DNA from: Planktothrix serta PCC 8927
Lineage (GTDB): Bacteria; Cyanobacteriota; Cyanobacteriia; Cyanobacteriales; Microcoleaceae
Reading direction: 5' to 3'
DNA: 64,000 nucleotides
NCBI RefSeq assembly: GCF_900010725.2
Contig: NZ_LR734844.1
Location: 279,463-343,462 of the forward strand
The notes beneath the pieces were generated by a model that saw only the letters and a program-made list of their open reading frames with translations, searched no databases and was not told the DNA's origin. Shown in pieces: positions 9,607 to 17,669 of this stretch (its first letter is position 1; every line of letters starts with the position of its first letter). The translations under genes and the position numbers were made by a program.

Positions 9607-10143
9607 ATGAGTATTGAAAAGATTGTTGAGCAAGCATTGGGAGATGGTTATCTAACCCCCTCGATGGAGGCAGAGGTTGGACGAATTTGTAACACCGCAT
9701 CAGAACTGTCTATTGAAGAATATATGGCTCTGGATCGGTTGATGGGAGCTTTGTTAACGGGTGAAGTTGTTGTTTTACCCCGGAAACAATTTATTAATGT
9801 CATGGAGGAGTTAGTCCTCAGTGAAGCCATCGCTAGGGTTGCAGAAATTGAAGAAAATAGCGAACAAAGCCTAGATGTGGGAGATATTGCCGCCTATGCG
9901 TTAAATCGTCTTCCTCCCCTTTATGCCACAACGGAGGAAGGAGCCCAATTTCAACGATCAAGAGCGAAAGAAGAACTACAAATATTGATTTCTAATCAGA
10001 TCAAAGCGGCGATTGAACGCAACCTCAACCGCGCAGCCCAAAATCAAACTGTTCTGGGTAAAGCCAGTGGCGATACCGTATTGTCCCAAGTTAGTGCTTT
10101 ATTACAAACCTATGCCCAAAATTATGAACGCACCATCAGTTAG
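9607..10143 (+). CDS. ComFB-domain protein
   Basis: A 178-residue soluble protein. The central part (about residues 60-115) has the ComFB layout: VMEELVLSEAIARVAEI helix, then LDVGDIAAYALNRLPPLYATTEEG. ComFB-like proteins in cyanobacteria are linked to competence and, in some species, cyclic-di-GMP or cyclic-di-AMP binding; which applies here cannot be told from the sequence. Before and after it are helical, glutamine- and alanine-rich segments. It converges on thf1 with a 110-base gap that contains a large hairpin. Confidence 0.8.
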   Translation: MSIEKIVEQALGDGYLTPSMEAEVGRICNTASELSIEEYMALDRLMGALLTGEVVVLPRKQFINVMEELVLSEAIARVAEIEENSEQSLDVGDIAAYALNRLPPLYATTEEGAQFQRSRAKEELQILISNQIKAAIERNLNRAAQNQTVLGKASGDTVLSQVSALLQTYAQNYERTIS

Positions 10144-10178
10144 GGGAATGGCTCAAAATTAATCTCTCTATGAATTCG

Positions 10179-10241
10179 GAAGCCCACACTGTACCCCTAG
10201 ATCCCTAGGTCAGTGTGGGGAGTTCACCGAAACCGGGCTTC
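10179..10241. terminator. hairpin between convergent ComFB gene and thf1
   Basis: Nested inverted repeats: GAAGCCC/GGGCTTC (10179-10185 and 10235-10241) outside, and a perfect CCCACACTG/CAGTGTGGG (10183-10191 and 10211-10219) inside; the two overlap so only one can form at a time. No T-run follows on either strand, so it may be a bidirectional terminator or only an mRNA-end hairpin. Confidence 0.5.
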
Positions 10242-10253
10242 TGTTCTCGGAAT

Positions 10254-10955
10254 CTAATTAGACGTATCCGGTGCGGAGGCTCCAACGGCTTCATTCGCTC
10301 GTTGTTCCCGTTTTTTCCGTTCCGCTTGGGTCATTTCTTCAATCATGAGCCGAGCTTGTGCAACTTTTTCAAGATTGCTGCGATAGAGATCTAAATCCTT
10401 GAGCAGTTTGTCTTGAGGTAGGTGTAAAGCTTCAGCCAGTTGAGATAAGATTTGTTCTCTTGTGGCTTTGTCTTGAATCCCACTTGGATCAGCTTGTTCT
10501 AAGAGGGTAAATAATCCAATGGCAAACAAACGACTGTATTTTAATTTAGGATTAATTGCGATCGCCTGCAAATCTCCTAACCACTCAGTCGCCGTCCCCT
10601 CAGCAGGAGACTTTAAACTAGCAATTAAATCTTTAACCGATAGATTTTTGGCTAATTCTTGTAAGTGTTGAGCCTCACCCCGATACCGTTGGGGGTCGTC
10701 TTGTTCAGCTTTGATCAGGGCATTAAAAATCGATTCTTGATCAGATTCGGGAAGATACCCTTGCATAAAGCGATCAAAAGCTGTGACCACACCCAAGGCA
10801 TAAATGGGGTCATAGCTAAAATCAACATTGACCGAGAGTAAGTGCATTTCCACCATCAACTCCTCAATCACACGACGATAGATCGAATTGATGGGGCGAG
10901 TGTGTAGACTGTAAAAAGTACGCTTTGTATCTGAAACCGTGCGGATGTTATTCAC
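10254..10955 (-). CDS. thf1: photosystem II biogenesis protein Thf1/Psb29
   Basis: A 233-residue protein starting MNNIRTVSDTKRTFYSLHTRPINSIYRR, which is the characteristic Thf1 N-terminus, followed by the conserved DPIYALGVVTAFDRFMQGY. The C-terminal third is a charged coiled coil (EEMTQAERKKREQRANEA). Thf1 acts at the thylakoid membrane, in PSII assembly and in control of FtsH-mediated D1 turnover, and also in light and carbon responses. Length is normal. It is monocistronic here, with 378 bases upstream before the divergent cpcT-like gene. Confidence 0.93.
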   Translation of the reverse strand: MNNIRTVSDTKRTFYSLHTRPINSIYRRVIEELMVEMHLLSVNVDFSYDPIYALGVVTAFDRFMQGYLPESDQESIFNALIKAEQDDPQRYRGEAQHLQELAKNLSVKDLIASLKSPAEGTATEWLGDLQAIAINPKLKYSRLFAIGLFTLLEQADPSGIQDKATREQILSQLAEALHLPQDKLLKDLDLYRSNLEKVAQARLMIEEMTQAERKKREQRANEAVGASAPDTSN

Positions 10956-11333
10956 AAGCCAATCTTAAAAGGGACTAAATATCATTGTGAACTACCCAAT
11001 CTCCAACGCTACGCTGATGGAGTGGGCTTGGTGACTTCACAGGGAATTGCCTCAAAAACTCCGTAGTTCTTTTGGTCTGACATTCCCACCACCAGCAGGA
11101 GTCCGGGTTCCCAAGACCCATTTTTTTCTGCTACACTGCCCACTCAGCTTAGTTTTCGCTTAGGGTGACATTATACAAGATTGCTTGATTGTATCATAGA
11201 ATTGGGGGTTGGAGTCGCCATTGATCCCAACAGAAATAGGGAAGATTGTGTTGAACTTCTGGCTCCGAATCGTTAATTTTTTGGGTGTCCCAGATTTTGA
11301 AGTTTACAAATTCCAAAACGACTCAGAATCCCA
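10956..11333. other. 378-base divergent spacer between thf1 and the cpcT-like gene
   Basis: No gene is visible. It must carry the promoters of both flanking genes. A possible -10 (TATACA, 11172-11177) lies in an AT-rich stretch, but I cannot place a reliable promoter. Confidence 0.4.
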
Positions 11334-12407
11334 ATGATCTTATCTCCTCAACTGCGAGCTTTAGCCGAATATATGGCGGGAGAGTTCGATAATCAAGCTC
11401 AAGCCTTAGCTGATCCCGTGTGGTACGTCCATCTGCGCCTATGGCAACGTCCGGTTCCCGTATTCTTGTTTCCCGAACCCAGTTTGGTACTATTTGCCGA
11501 ACAAGCCAATATTGTTAACCTGAATCAACCCTATCGTCCTCGGTTTATTCAGTTGCGCCAGTCCTGTAATTCTGAGTCTAGTTTAGAAGCCCAATATTAT
11601 ATGCCCCAAAATATTGCTGCGGTGCAAGGGGCTGGCCAAGATCCCGAACGGTTGCGACATCTGACTCCAGAGGATTTACAACTTCTGCCCGGTTGTACCT
11701 TAAAGATCACCTCTCAATCCTTAAGTCCCAATCATTATCGCTTCCAAGCCACTCTAAAGGAAAACCAGATTTGTTGTTTCAGTTATCGAAAAATTGGGTT
11801 TAAAACCCCGTCCCTTCGACAGGCTCAGGGCAAGCTCTTTAGCGATAGCGGAGGACGGCTTTATATTGGTGGGTTGTCTATTGACATCTGATCCTGGTAC
11901 TATTTCCAGTAACAGGAAAAGGTAAACAACCTGTCTAAAAACCTAGTTGCTTAACGGCAGAACACTGAACCTTGACAATTGAATCTATGCGGTTCTGCTG
12001 CACAGTTCTAGTTTCCCCCAGCAGTGGGTAAAAGATTCATGGGAGCTAGGCCACCAGTTTTTGAAACAAATTTGTTTCAAGTCAAAAAAGAACTCGCAGG
12101 AATGCGAATAGGGTAGGGCATACCCGAATTTACGCTTGGGGAGAATCCCACCTCTGGTTGAAGCACTGCAAGGCACTTTGATTAAGTGGTTTCGTTGAAC
12201 CAAGAATCCCCACGCCTTTAGGCTGGGGAGTGTCAACAAAACAAAACCTATCAAGTCGAATTAGGCTTTGCAGCCACAGCCGATGAATTTTTGAGCTATG
12301 ACAAAGGAATTGACCCTACGACCGGAAAAGCATTATGGGGAGCTTTGTTAGGGCAATTTCAATTTCAGAAACGCTGTTGTTTCGCTTCTGAACTGCCTTT
12401 AACCTAA
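11334..12407 (+). pseudogene. cpcT: CpcT/CpeT-type bilin lyase gene interrupted by a transposable element remnant
   Basis: The first part (11334 to about 11793) encodes a CpcT/CpeT protein: start LRALAEYMAGEFDNQAQA, then LEAQYYMPQN and LTPEDLQLLPGCTL, up to CCFSYR. The frame then runs into foreign DNA and stops at 11889-11891. The missing end resumes at about 12237 in the same frame (NKTYQVELGFAATADEFLSYDKGIDP ... KRCCFASELPLT) and stops at 12407. CpcT attaches phycocyanobilin to phycocyanin beta-Cys155, and CpeT works on phycoerythrin; which one this was cannot be told. The lesion removes about 57 C-terminal residues, including the conserved SYDKGIDP motif, so the product is probably inactive. 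Both halves still look well preserved, so the insertion is recent. Confidence 0.85.
11794..12235. mobile_element. decayed IS200/IS605-type element (non-autonomous) inside cpcT
   Basis: About 440 bases of foreign DNA. The left end has a GGGTTTAAAACCCC palindrome and a stem between CCGTCCC and GGACGG. The right end (TTTAGGCTGGGGAGTGTCAA) matches in style the right ends of the other IS605-type elements here, where GACACTC abuts a hairpin. No intact tnpA or tnpB remains inside. The exact junctions are uncertain by a few bases because A-rich sequence is shared. Confidence 0.65.
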
Positions 12408-12442
12408 ACCCAAGCTGCACAAACTTTCAGATCAGCCTTCGG

Positions 12443-12471
12443 TGTAGAGACGCACCTAGGCACGTCTCTAT
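12443..12471. repeat. AGAGACG hairpin repeat
   Basis: Inverted repeat AGAGACG...CGTCTCT. A near copy with the same design lies at 36721-36745 after the SH3 gene. Both stand at gene 3' ends, so they may act as terminators or mRNA-stabilising hairpins. Confidence 0.65.
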
Positions 12472-12513
12472 TGTCAACAGAAAGCGAATAGGGTTTGGAA
12501 TCATAGATTGACT

Positions 12514-12876
12514 TCAACCGGCTCTTACCCCGCCTTCAAGAGCTTCATCTTCCGTCTCAAAAATTTCAAATACAGAATCCATCATGGTCACTTCAAATAC
12601 CAGCTTGGCTTCTGGATGAACATTACAAATTCGGAAGCTACCCTTCACTTTGTCAGCATCTCGCATTCCAGCAACCAGTGAAGTCAGACCCGAACTATCA
12701 ATAAAGTTCACTTGACCTAGATTTACCACGACATGGCGACTCAATTTAGATATACATTCCTGCAACTTGAGGCGGAATTGCCAAGCTGTTGTGATGTCTA
12801 GGCGTCCTGTTGGTGCCAAGACAATGACCTTTGTGCCATCCTGGGTCGTATGTTCTTTTTGATCGATATGAATCAC
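12514..12876 (-). CDS. STAS-domain protein (anti-sigma factor antagonist type)
   Basis: A 120-residue single-domain STAS protein. The loop with the phosphorylatable serine is conserved (NFIDSSGLTSLVAGMR, about residues 58-73), with the usual RLDITTAWQFR near the N-terminus. In SpoIIAA/RsbV-type switches this serine is phosphorylated by an anti-sigma kinase; no kinase or phosphatase gene is adjacent, so the partner is unknown. The start is a GTG (12876); no ATG lies near. It is downstream of hemF on the same strand with a 60-base gap and could be cotranscribed. Confidence 0.85.
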   Translation of the reverse strand: MIHIDQKEHTTQDGTKVIVLAPTGRLDITTAWQFRLKLQECISKLSRHVVVNLGQVNFIDSSGLTSLVAGMRDADKVKGSFRICNVHPEAKLVFEVTMMDSVFEIFETEDEALEGGVRAG

Positions 12877-12935
12877 TGACCGTCCCCTCGGAATTTTTGA
12901 TATTGCGTTGGTTGCTTATCTGACAGTAGTTTAAC

Positions 12936-13979
12936 TTAGACTGGTGAGTTGGGAGCAGTCCAGTTTGCCCAATCTTGAGGCTTCAAGAAAGTCTCAGACA
13001 GTTCTGCTTCTGGAGTTCCAGGTTCCGGCTGATAGCCATATTCCCATCGTACCAGAGGCGGTAAAGACATGAGAATGGACTCGGTGCGACCATTGGTTTG
13101 TAAGCCAAAAATCGTCCCTCGATCATAAACCAAGTTAAATTCCACATATCGACCCCGCCGATATAATTGGAACTGCCGTTCTCGATCTCCATAGTCATGG
13201 GAACGTCTCCGCTCTACAATTGGCCCGTAAGCCGGAATAAAAGCCTGTCCACAGTCTTGCACAAAACTGAACAAAGATTCCCAATCTCTCGGCTCAGGGG
13301 TTCCCACTTTATCACTATACAAGGCTGCCGCTCCTTTCGGATCAGGGCCTTTATAGAGTTGGCTTTGTGGATCTTGATAGTCAAAGAAGATCCCGCCTAC
13401 ACCCCGCATCTCTTGTCGATGTTTGAGATAAAAATATTCATCACACCAGTGTTTGAATACAGGATAATACTCTTGATGGTGGCGATCGCAAGCTTGTTTT
13501 AAGGTTTGATGAAAATGGTGAGCATCTTCAGCAAAAGGATAATAAGGGGTTAAATCAATACCGCCCCCAAACCACCAGACTGGCCCAGCTTGAAAATAGC
13601 GATAATTAAGATGTACCGTTGGAATATAGGGATTTCGAGGATGTAACACCATTGAGGTTCCTGTGGCATAAAACCCGTACCCGGCTGCCTCTGGACGTTG
13701 AGCTAAAATCGAAGGAGGCAGTGTTTCGCCCCAAACTTCGGAGAAATTAACTCCCCCTTGTTCAAACACATCCCCTTCGCTGATTACACGAGTTCGACCC
13801 CCGCCCCCTTCTGGACGTTCCCAAGCGTCTTCTTTAAACTTGCCAATACCATCAAGCTGTTCCAGGCCTTGACAAATTTCATCCTGGATTTGTTTCATAA
13901 ACTGACTGACACGGGTTTGAGAGTCAGTCGGAGGGATCAACTGGGGCGTAGTAATTTCCGATACCTGAGAAGCTGTCAT
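12936..13979 (-). CDS. hemF: oxygen-dependent coproporphyrinogen III oxidase
   Basis: Catalyses the oxidative decarboxylation of coproporphyrinogen III to protoporphyrinogen IX in heme and chlorophyll synthesis. The ATG at 13979 gives 347 residues (MTASQVSEI...), the normal size; the frame is open upstream to 14045 but the added 22 residues are not family-like. Conserved motifs include [59 protein letters not shown] and [19 protein letters not shown], where active-site histidine and aspartate residues lie. All look intact. Confidence 0.95.
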   Translation of the reverse strand: MTASQVSEITTPQLIPPTDSQTRVSQFMKQIQDEICQGLEQLDGIGKFKEDAWERPEGGGGRTRVISEGDVFEQGGVNFSEVWGETLPPSILAQRPEAAGYGFYATGTSMVLHPRNPYIPTVHLNYRYFQAGPVWWFGGGIDLTPYYPFAEDAHHFHQTLKQACDRHHQEYYPVFKHWCDEYFYLKHRQEMRGVGGIFFDYQDPQSQLYKGPDPKGAAALYSDKVGTPEPRDWESLFSFVQDCGQAFIPAYGPIVERRRSHDYGDRERQFQLYRRGRYVEFNLVYDRGTIFGLQTNGRTESILMSLPPLVRWEYGYQPEPGTPEAELSETFLKPQDWANWTAPNSPV

Positions 13980-14418
13980 AATTTTTTTTAACCTATCATC
14001 ACTTGGCGAACAATTTGTTGTAATCTCGCCAAGCGTTATGATCATGTCCGTATTGTGTCCCTGGAGTCAAGTGGCTAAGGGGATCTTCTGCCCTGAAACC
14101 CTGAGACTGTAAATCTTCTTTACTTTAACTTGAAGTTAACTTAAGGGTTTTTAAGACTTATCGAGAATTTGGGTCTAAAACCCCGTGCTTTGAGCATTGG
14201 CTTGGGATTAAGATAGAGAGGGTTGAAATCCCCAAGGTGGGCGGTTGTGAAGCGGCTTTTAATCGGCACCCTCGAACCTGAAAACTCCTAGAGTGTCAAG
14301 ATCAAAATATTACGACAGTTTGAATTCCCCAATTCTTGAATAATAGAGGAGGGATAGACTTTCTACTCCCGACAATAGCCGTTTGTCCATCGCTTAATCT
14401 GGGAACACCATATTCAAT
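13980..14418. other. 439-base divergent spacer between hemF and mrp, with a possible IS605-type end
   Basis: No gene is visible. At about 14168-14270 it carries TTGGGTCTAAAACCCCGT and, further on, GCGGCTTTTAATCGGCAC, the same two landmarks as the left end of the element in cpcT (11796-11868). It may be a solitary transposon end. The rest holds the promoters of hemF and mrp, which I cannot place. Confidence 0.45.
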
Positions 14419-15480
14419 ATGCTTGATGTCAACACAGTATTAGAAGTGTTACGACCTGTACAAGACCCTGAACTCCAAAAAAGTTTGGTGGAATTAAACA
14501 TGATTCGTAACCTGAAAATTCAAGGGGGTGAGGTTAGCTTTACCTTAGTCCTGACCACGCCCGCTTGTCCTTTGCGGGAATTTATCGTCGAAGATTGTCA
14601 GAAAGCCGTTAAACAACTTCCCGGAGTGGAAACGGTTGTTGTTGATGTCACCGCCGAAACCCCTCAACAAAAAGCCTTACCTGACCGTCAAGGCATTGCA
14701 GGCGTTAAAAATATTCTGGCAATTTCTAGCGGAAAAGGAGGCGTCGGAAAAAGTACCGTTGCGGTGAATGTGGCCGTTGCTTTAGCTCAAATGGGTGCGA
14801 AAGTCGGGTTAATTGATGCTGATATTTATGGCCCTAATGATCCCACCATGTTAGGGTTAGCTGATGTTCAAGTTATGGTGCAGCAAAGTCCCCAAGGAGA
14901 AATCCTAGAACCTGCGTTTAACTATGGGGTGAAGTTGGTTTCGATGGCGTTTCTGATCGATAAAGATCAGCCTGTGATTTGGCGTGGCCCGATGTTAAAT
15001 GGGATTATTCGTCAATTTCTCTATCAAGTCAATTGGGGTGAATTAGACTATCTACTGGTGGATATGCCCCCCGGCACGGGAGATGCTCAACTCACCCTCG
15101 CCCAAGCTGTTCCTATGTCTGGGGTCGTTATTGTGACAACGCCTCAATTAGTCTCCCTCCTCGACTCCCGCAAAGGGTTAAAAATGTTTCAACAGTTGGG
15201 GGTTTCGGTGTTGGGAATTGTGGAAAATATGAGTTATTTTATCCCTCCCGATGCTCCTGAAAAAAAATACGATATTTTTGGTTCCGGGGGAGGCGCAAAA
15301 ACGGCCCAAGAGCTAGATGTTCCTCTGCTAGGTGCTATTCCTTTAGAAATGCCCGTCCGAGAAGGTGGAGACGCAGGGGTTCCTATTGTCATCTCTGATC
15401 CTAACTCCGCAGCGGCTTTAGAATTAACTGCGATCGCCCAACGCATCGCCGGAAAAGTCTCTGTTTTCGCCTTAACTTAG
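14419..15480 (+). CDS. mrp: Mrp/NBP35 family iron-sulfur carrier ATPase
   Basis: A 353-residue P-loop protein. The N-terminal domain (about 1-90) is a DUF59/MIP18-type module with TTPACPLREF. The ATPase domain carries the deviant Walker A ISSGKGGVGKST at about residue 103, DADIYGPNDP, and VDMPPGTGDAQL. Family members carry or transfer Fe-S clusters to target proteins, and in cyanobacteria Mrp/ApbC is expected to serve photosystem I and other clusters. The CxxC of longer NBP35 proteins is absent, as in most Mrp. It stands alone and is followed by a repeat array. Confidence 0.9.
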   Translation: MLDVNTVLEVLRPVQDPELQKSLVELNMIRNLKIQGGEVSFTLVLTTPACPLREFIVEDCQKAVKQLPGVETVVVDVTAETPQQKALPDRQGIAGVKNILAISSGKGGVGKSTVAVNVAVALAQMGAKVGLIDADIYGPNDPTMLGLADVQVMVQQSPQGEILEPAFNYGVKLVSMAFLIDKDQPVIWRGPMLNGIIRQFLYQVNWGELDYLLVDMPPGTGDAQLTLAQAVPMSGVVIVTTPQLVSLLDSRKGLKMFQQLGVSVLGIVENMSYFIPPDAPEKKYDIFGSGGGAKTAQELDVPLLGAIPLEMPVREGGDAGVPIVISDPNSAAALELTAIAQRIAGKVSVFALT

Positions 15481-15546
15481 GGGTGTTGACTGTTGACTGG
15501 TCAATTTCAGTCGAAAACAGGTGATTACATCTGTTAGGTTGATCCT

Positions 15547-15985
15547 CCTAAATTTTAATAAACCCGCCCTCTTTTAGACCGTAGGGGCGGGTTCTAATAA
15601 ATCTAAAAAATCCCACACTAAATTTTAATAAACCCGCCCTCTTTTCAACCGTAGGAGGGTAAGCAGTTCTTGTGGATATTTTTACAAGGGTTAAGCTTTA
15701 ATTTAACCACAAAGGCACAAAGACACAAAGAAGTTGTAAAGACTAACCTACTCATTGCTATAATATTTCTAAGAAATCTTACCCTGAATTTTAATAAGTC
15801 CGCCCTCTTTTAGACCGTAGGGGCGGGTTCTAATAAATCTAACAAACCCCACCCTAAATTTTAATAAACCCGCCCGGTTTTAGACGGTAGGGGCGGGTTC
15901 TAATAAATCTAACAAACCCCACCCTAAATCTGAATAAACCCGCCCTCTTTCTATTAACAGATTTGGGGAAAGATGGGCGGGTTTA
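15547..15985. repeat. array of five copies of a ~67-bp palindromic repeat
   Basis: Copies start near 15547, 15615, 15780, 15850 and 15920. Each has AATTTTAATAAACCCGCCC, a short loop with TAGACC or similar, and GGGGCGGGTTC, so each can fold as a strong hairpin; most are followed by TAATAAATCTAA. Copies 1, 3 and 4 are nearly identical, copy 2 is cut short, and copy 5 diverges after its first arm. The array lies between mrp and the 3' end of the STAND ATPase gene. A sixth, partial GGGGCGGGTT is at 16018-16032. Confidence 0.85.
15701..15735. repeat. ACCACAAAGGCACAAAG repeat, copy 1
   Basis: A segment built on TTTAACCACAAAGGCACAAA and GACACAAAGAAGTT. A second copy, with the same 33 bases unchanged, lies at 36753-36787. 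It interrupts the five-copy hairpin array between copies 2 and 3. It has no coding content. Confidence 0.85.
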
Positions 15986-16055
15986 GAGAGGTTATTGGTG
16001 GGATGTCAAAGATTGACGCGAACCCGCCCCTACATTTGGGGATAATTTTAATATT

Positions 16056-17453
16056 TTAATCACCGCCAGATAAAATATAATTTTGCATCACAGGATAAAC
16101 TGTAAAAACCATCTCATTGTCTAAATTTTGTTTTTCAATTAATCCTCGTCTTTCTAAAGAAAGCAGCACTTTAAACAGTTGATTTGGAGGATCAGAAAAT
16201 TGTTCTAATAATTGTGATAGTGGTAGAGGTTGAGGGTGGGAAGACAGAAAAGCGATCGCCTCTTTTTCTAATTCCGATAATCGCTGATACTGTTGTTGTA
16301 AAATTTGGCTTAATTCATCTCCTAAACACACGGGTTTATAACTGATATATTTATTAATTTTACCTCCAAATAATTGCTGAATGAATTGATTGGCTAATTT
16401 TAAATAAAGCGGATTTCCTCGAAATAGATCAATTAATTCTGGATAATTTTCCTGATCCTGTAATCCCTGATTTATTAATAGTTCGGTTGCTTTTTCTCCT
16501 AAACCTGTTAAGGAGAAAATTTGAGTTAAACCACTCTCTCCACTCAATGTAACAACTTCTAAGGGAGGTTCCCAACTATTGAATAGTAAACAACTATTAT
16601 GGGTTAATTCTCCAATGAGTTTAAAGAATTTACTATAGTTTTGATATTCGGGTTGATAATGACCAACCAGTTGACGGTCTTTAAATAGATACTGAACATC
16701 ATCTAATATAATTAAACAACGGCGATCGCGTAAACATTCTAATAAAATTGCTAATTGACCATCCAGATCATCAGGAAAATTTAACTCCGTTTGGTTTGAT
16801 AAAAATTGAATCAACTCTTTTAACATTATTTCTAAACAAGAAAAGCTACGAAGACTCCGCCAAATAATACAATCAAATTCTGTTTTGATCAGTTCAACTA
16901 GATGACGGGCGATCGCACTTTTTCCGATTCCGCTTATTCCTAAAATAGCAATCATGCGACATTGTTTTTCTAGGATTAATTGTTTTAGAGTATTGAGTTC
17001 AGACGTGCGATTATAAAATGTTGTGAGTTCAGGTGCATCTCTTAAATCAATTTGCGGTTTTATGATAGAATATTGTTGATTTTCTGTTGATGTTGGTGGG
17101 GCGTTTTGTTTAGCTTCTGGGGGTTTTGTTGAGTCTCCACAAAAACTAATTTTTCCGATTTTCACATCCTTCCAGAATGAATAATTACTGTTATTTAATT
17201 GTATTCTTCCTAATGTAGAGCGTAGATTAGATTTATTAACAACTTCTCCAACTTCCTCTGATATCACTTGCCATAATTCCGATGCAGCTTTTCTCACATG
17301 AGGTTCAGTACAGTTGTATTGGTTAGCAATATCTCCGTATTTTTGACTATCCCAAACCCCCATTAATATTGCTTCTTGCAGACTACTTAGATGTTTCCCA
17401 GTTTTTTCAAATACCACTTGGTCAGCCCATGTCAGCATTTCATCAAAGTCCAT
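16056..17453 (-). CDS. STAND (NB-ARC type) ATPase with N-terminal vMAP-like helix-turn-helix domain
   Basis: A 465-residue protein. Residues about 1-75 match the N-terminal domain seen in cyanobacterial vWA-MoxR-associated proteins (SLQEAILMGVWDSQKYGDIANQYNCTEPHVRKAASELW), a winged-helix-like fold. An NB-ARC ATPase follows (about 145-380): Walker A GISGIGKSA, Walker B RRCLIILDDVQ, and the GxP motif as FRGNPLYLKLA. It ends with a winged-helix lobe (LSQLLEQF...LLSLERRGLIEK). Most relatives continue into WD40 or TPR sensors; here the protein stops right after the winged helix, next to the repeat array. Relatives take part in signalling or phage-defence-type switches. No effector domain is visible. 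Confidence 0.8.
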   Translation of the reverse strand: MDFDEMLTWADQVVFEKTGKHLSSLQEAILMGVWDSQKYGDIANQYNCTEPHVRKAASELWQVISEEVGEVVNKSNLRSTLGRIQLNNSNYSFWKDVKIGKISFCGDSTKPPEAKQNAPPTSTENQQYSIIKPQIDLRDAPELTTFYNRTSELNTLKQLILEKQCRMIAILGISGIGKSAIARHLVELIKTEFDCIIWRSLRSFSCLEIMLKELIQFLSNQTELNFPDDLDGQLAILLECLRDRRCLIILDDVQYLFKDRQLVGHYQPEYQNYSKFFKLIGELTHNSCLLFNSWEPPLEVVTLSGESGLTQIFSLTGLGEKATELLINQGLQDQENYPELIDLFRGNPLYLKLANQFIQQLFGGKINKYISYKPVCLGDELSQILQQQYQRLSELEKEAIAFLSSHPQPLPLSQLLEQFSDPPNQLFKVLLSLERRGLIEKQNLDNEMVFTVYPVMQNYILSGGD

Positions 17454-17669
17454 CTGACTTAAATATTACAAATGATTAACTATTATCCCACATTTTCCGA
17501 TTTTTTGCAACTCTTTCCTACAAAATCGTACTCATTTTAAGTTTTACTCCGAATAAACCTTAACACATATCCTACAAATTACTACATTTTGCGCCTTTCT
17601 AAAATCATAAAAATACTCAATAATAATGCAGTGAAATATTTAATTGTAAAATTAGGAGAACGTGAAATT

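Noticed and set aside
11985..12254. ORF of 89 residues on the minus strand within the cpcT insertion
   Set aside because: No family, and it overlaps the ends of the decayed element; it is a chance frame.
15547..15985. Possible CRISPR array
   Set aside because: The repeated units are palindromic, about 50-67 bp, with no constant-length unique spacers; no cas genes are near. It is a REP-like hairpin array.
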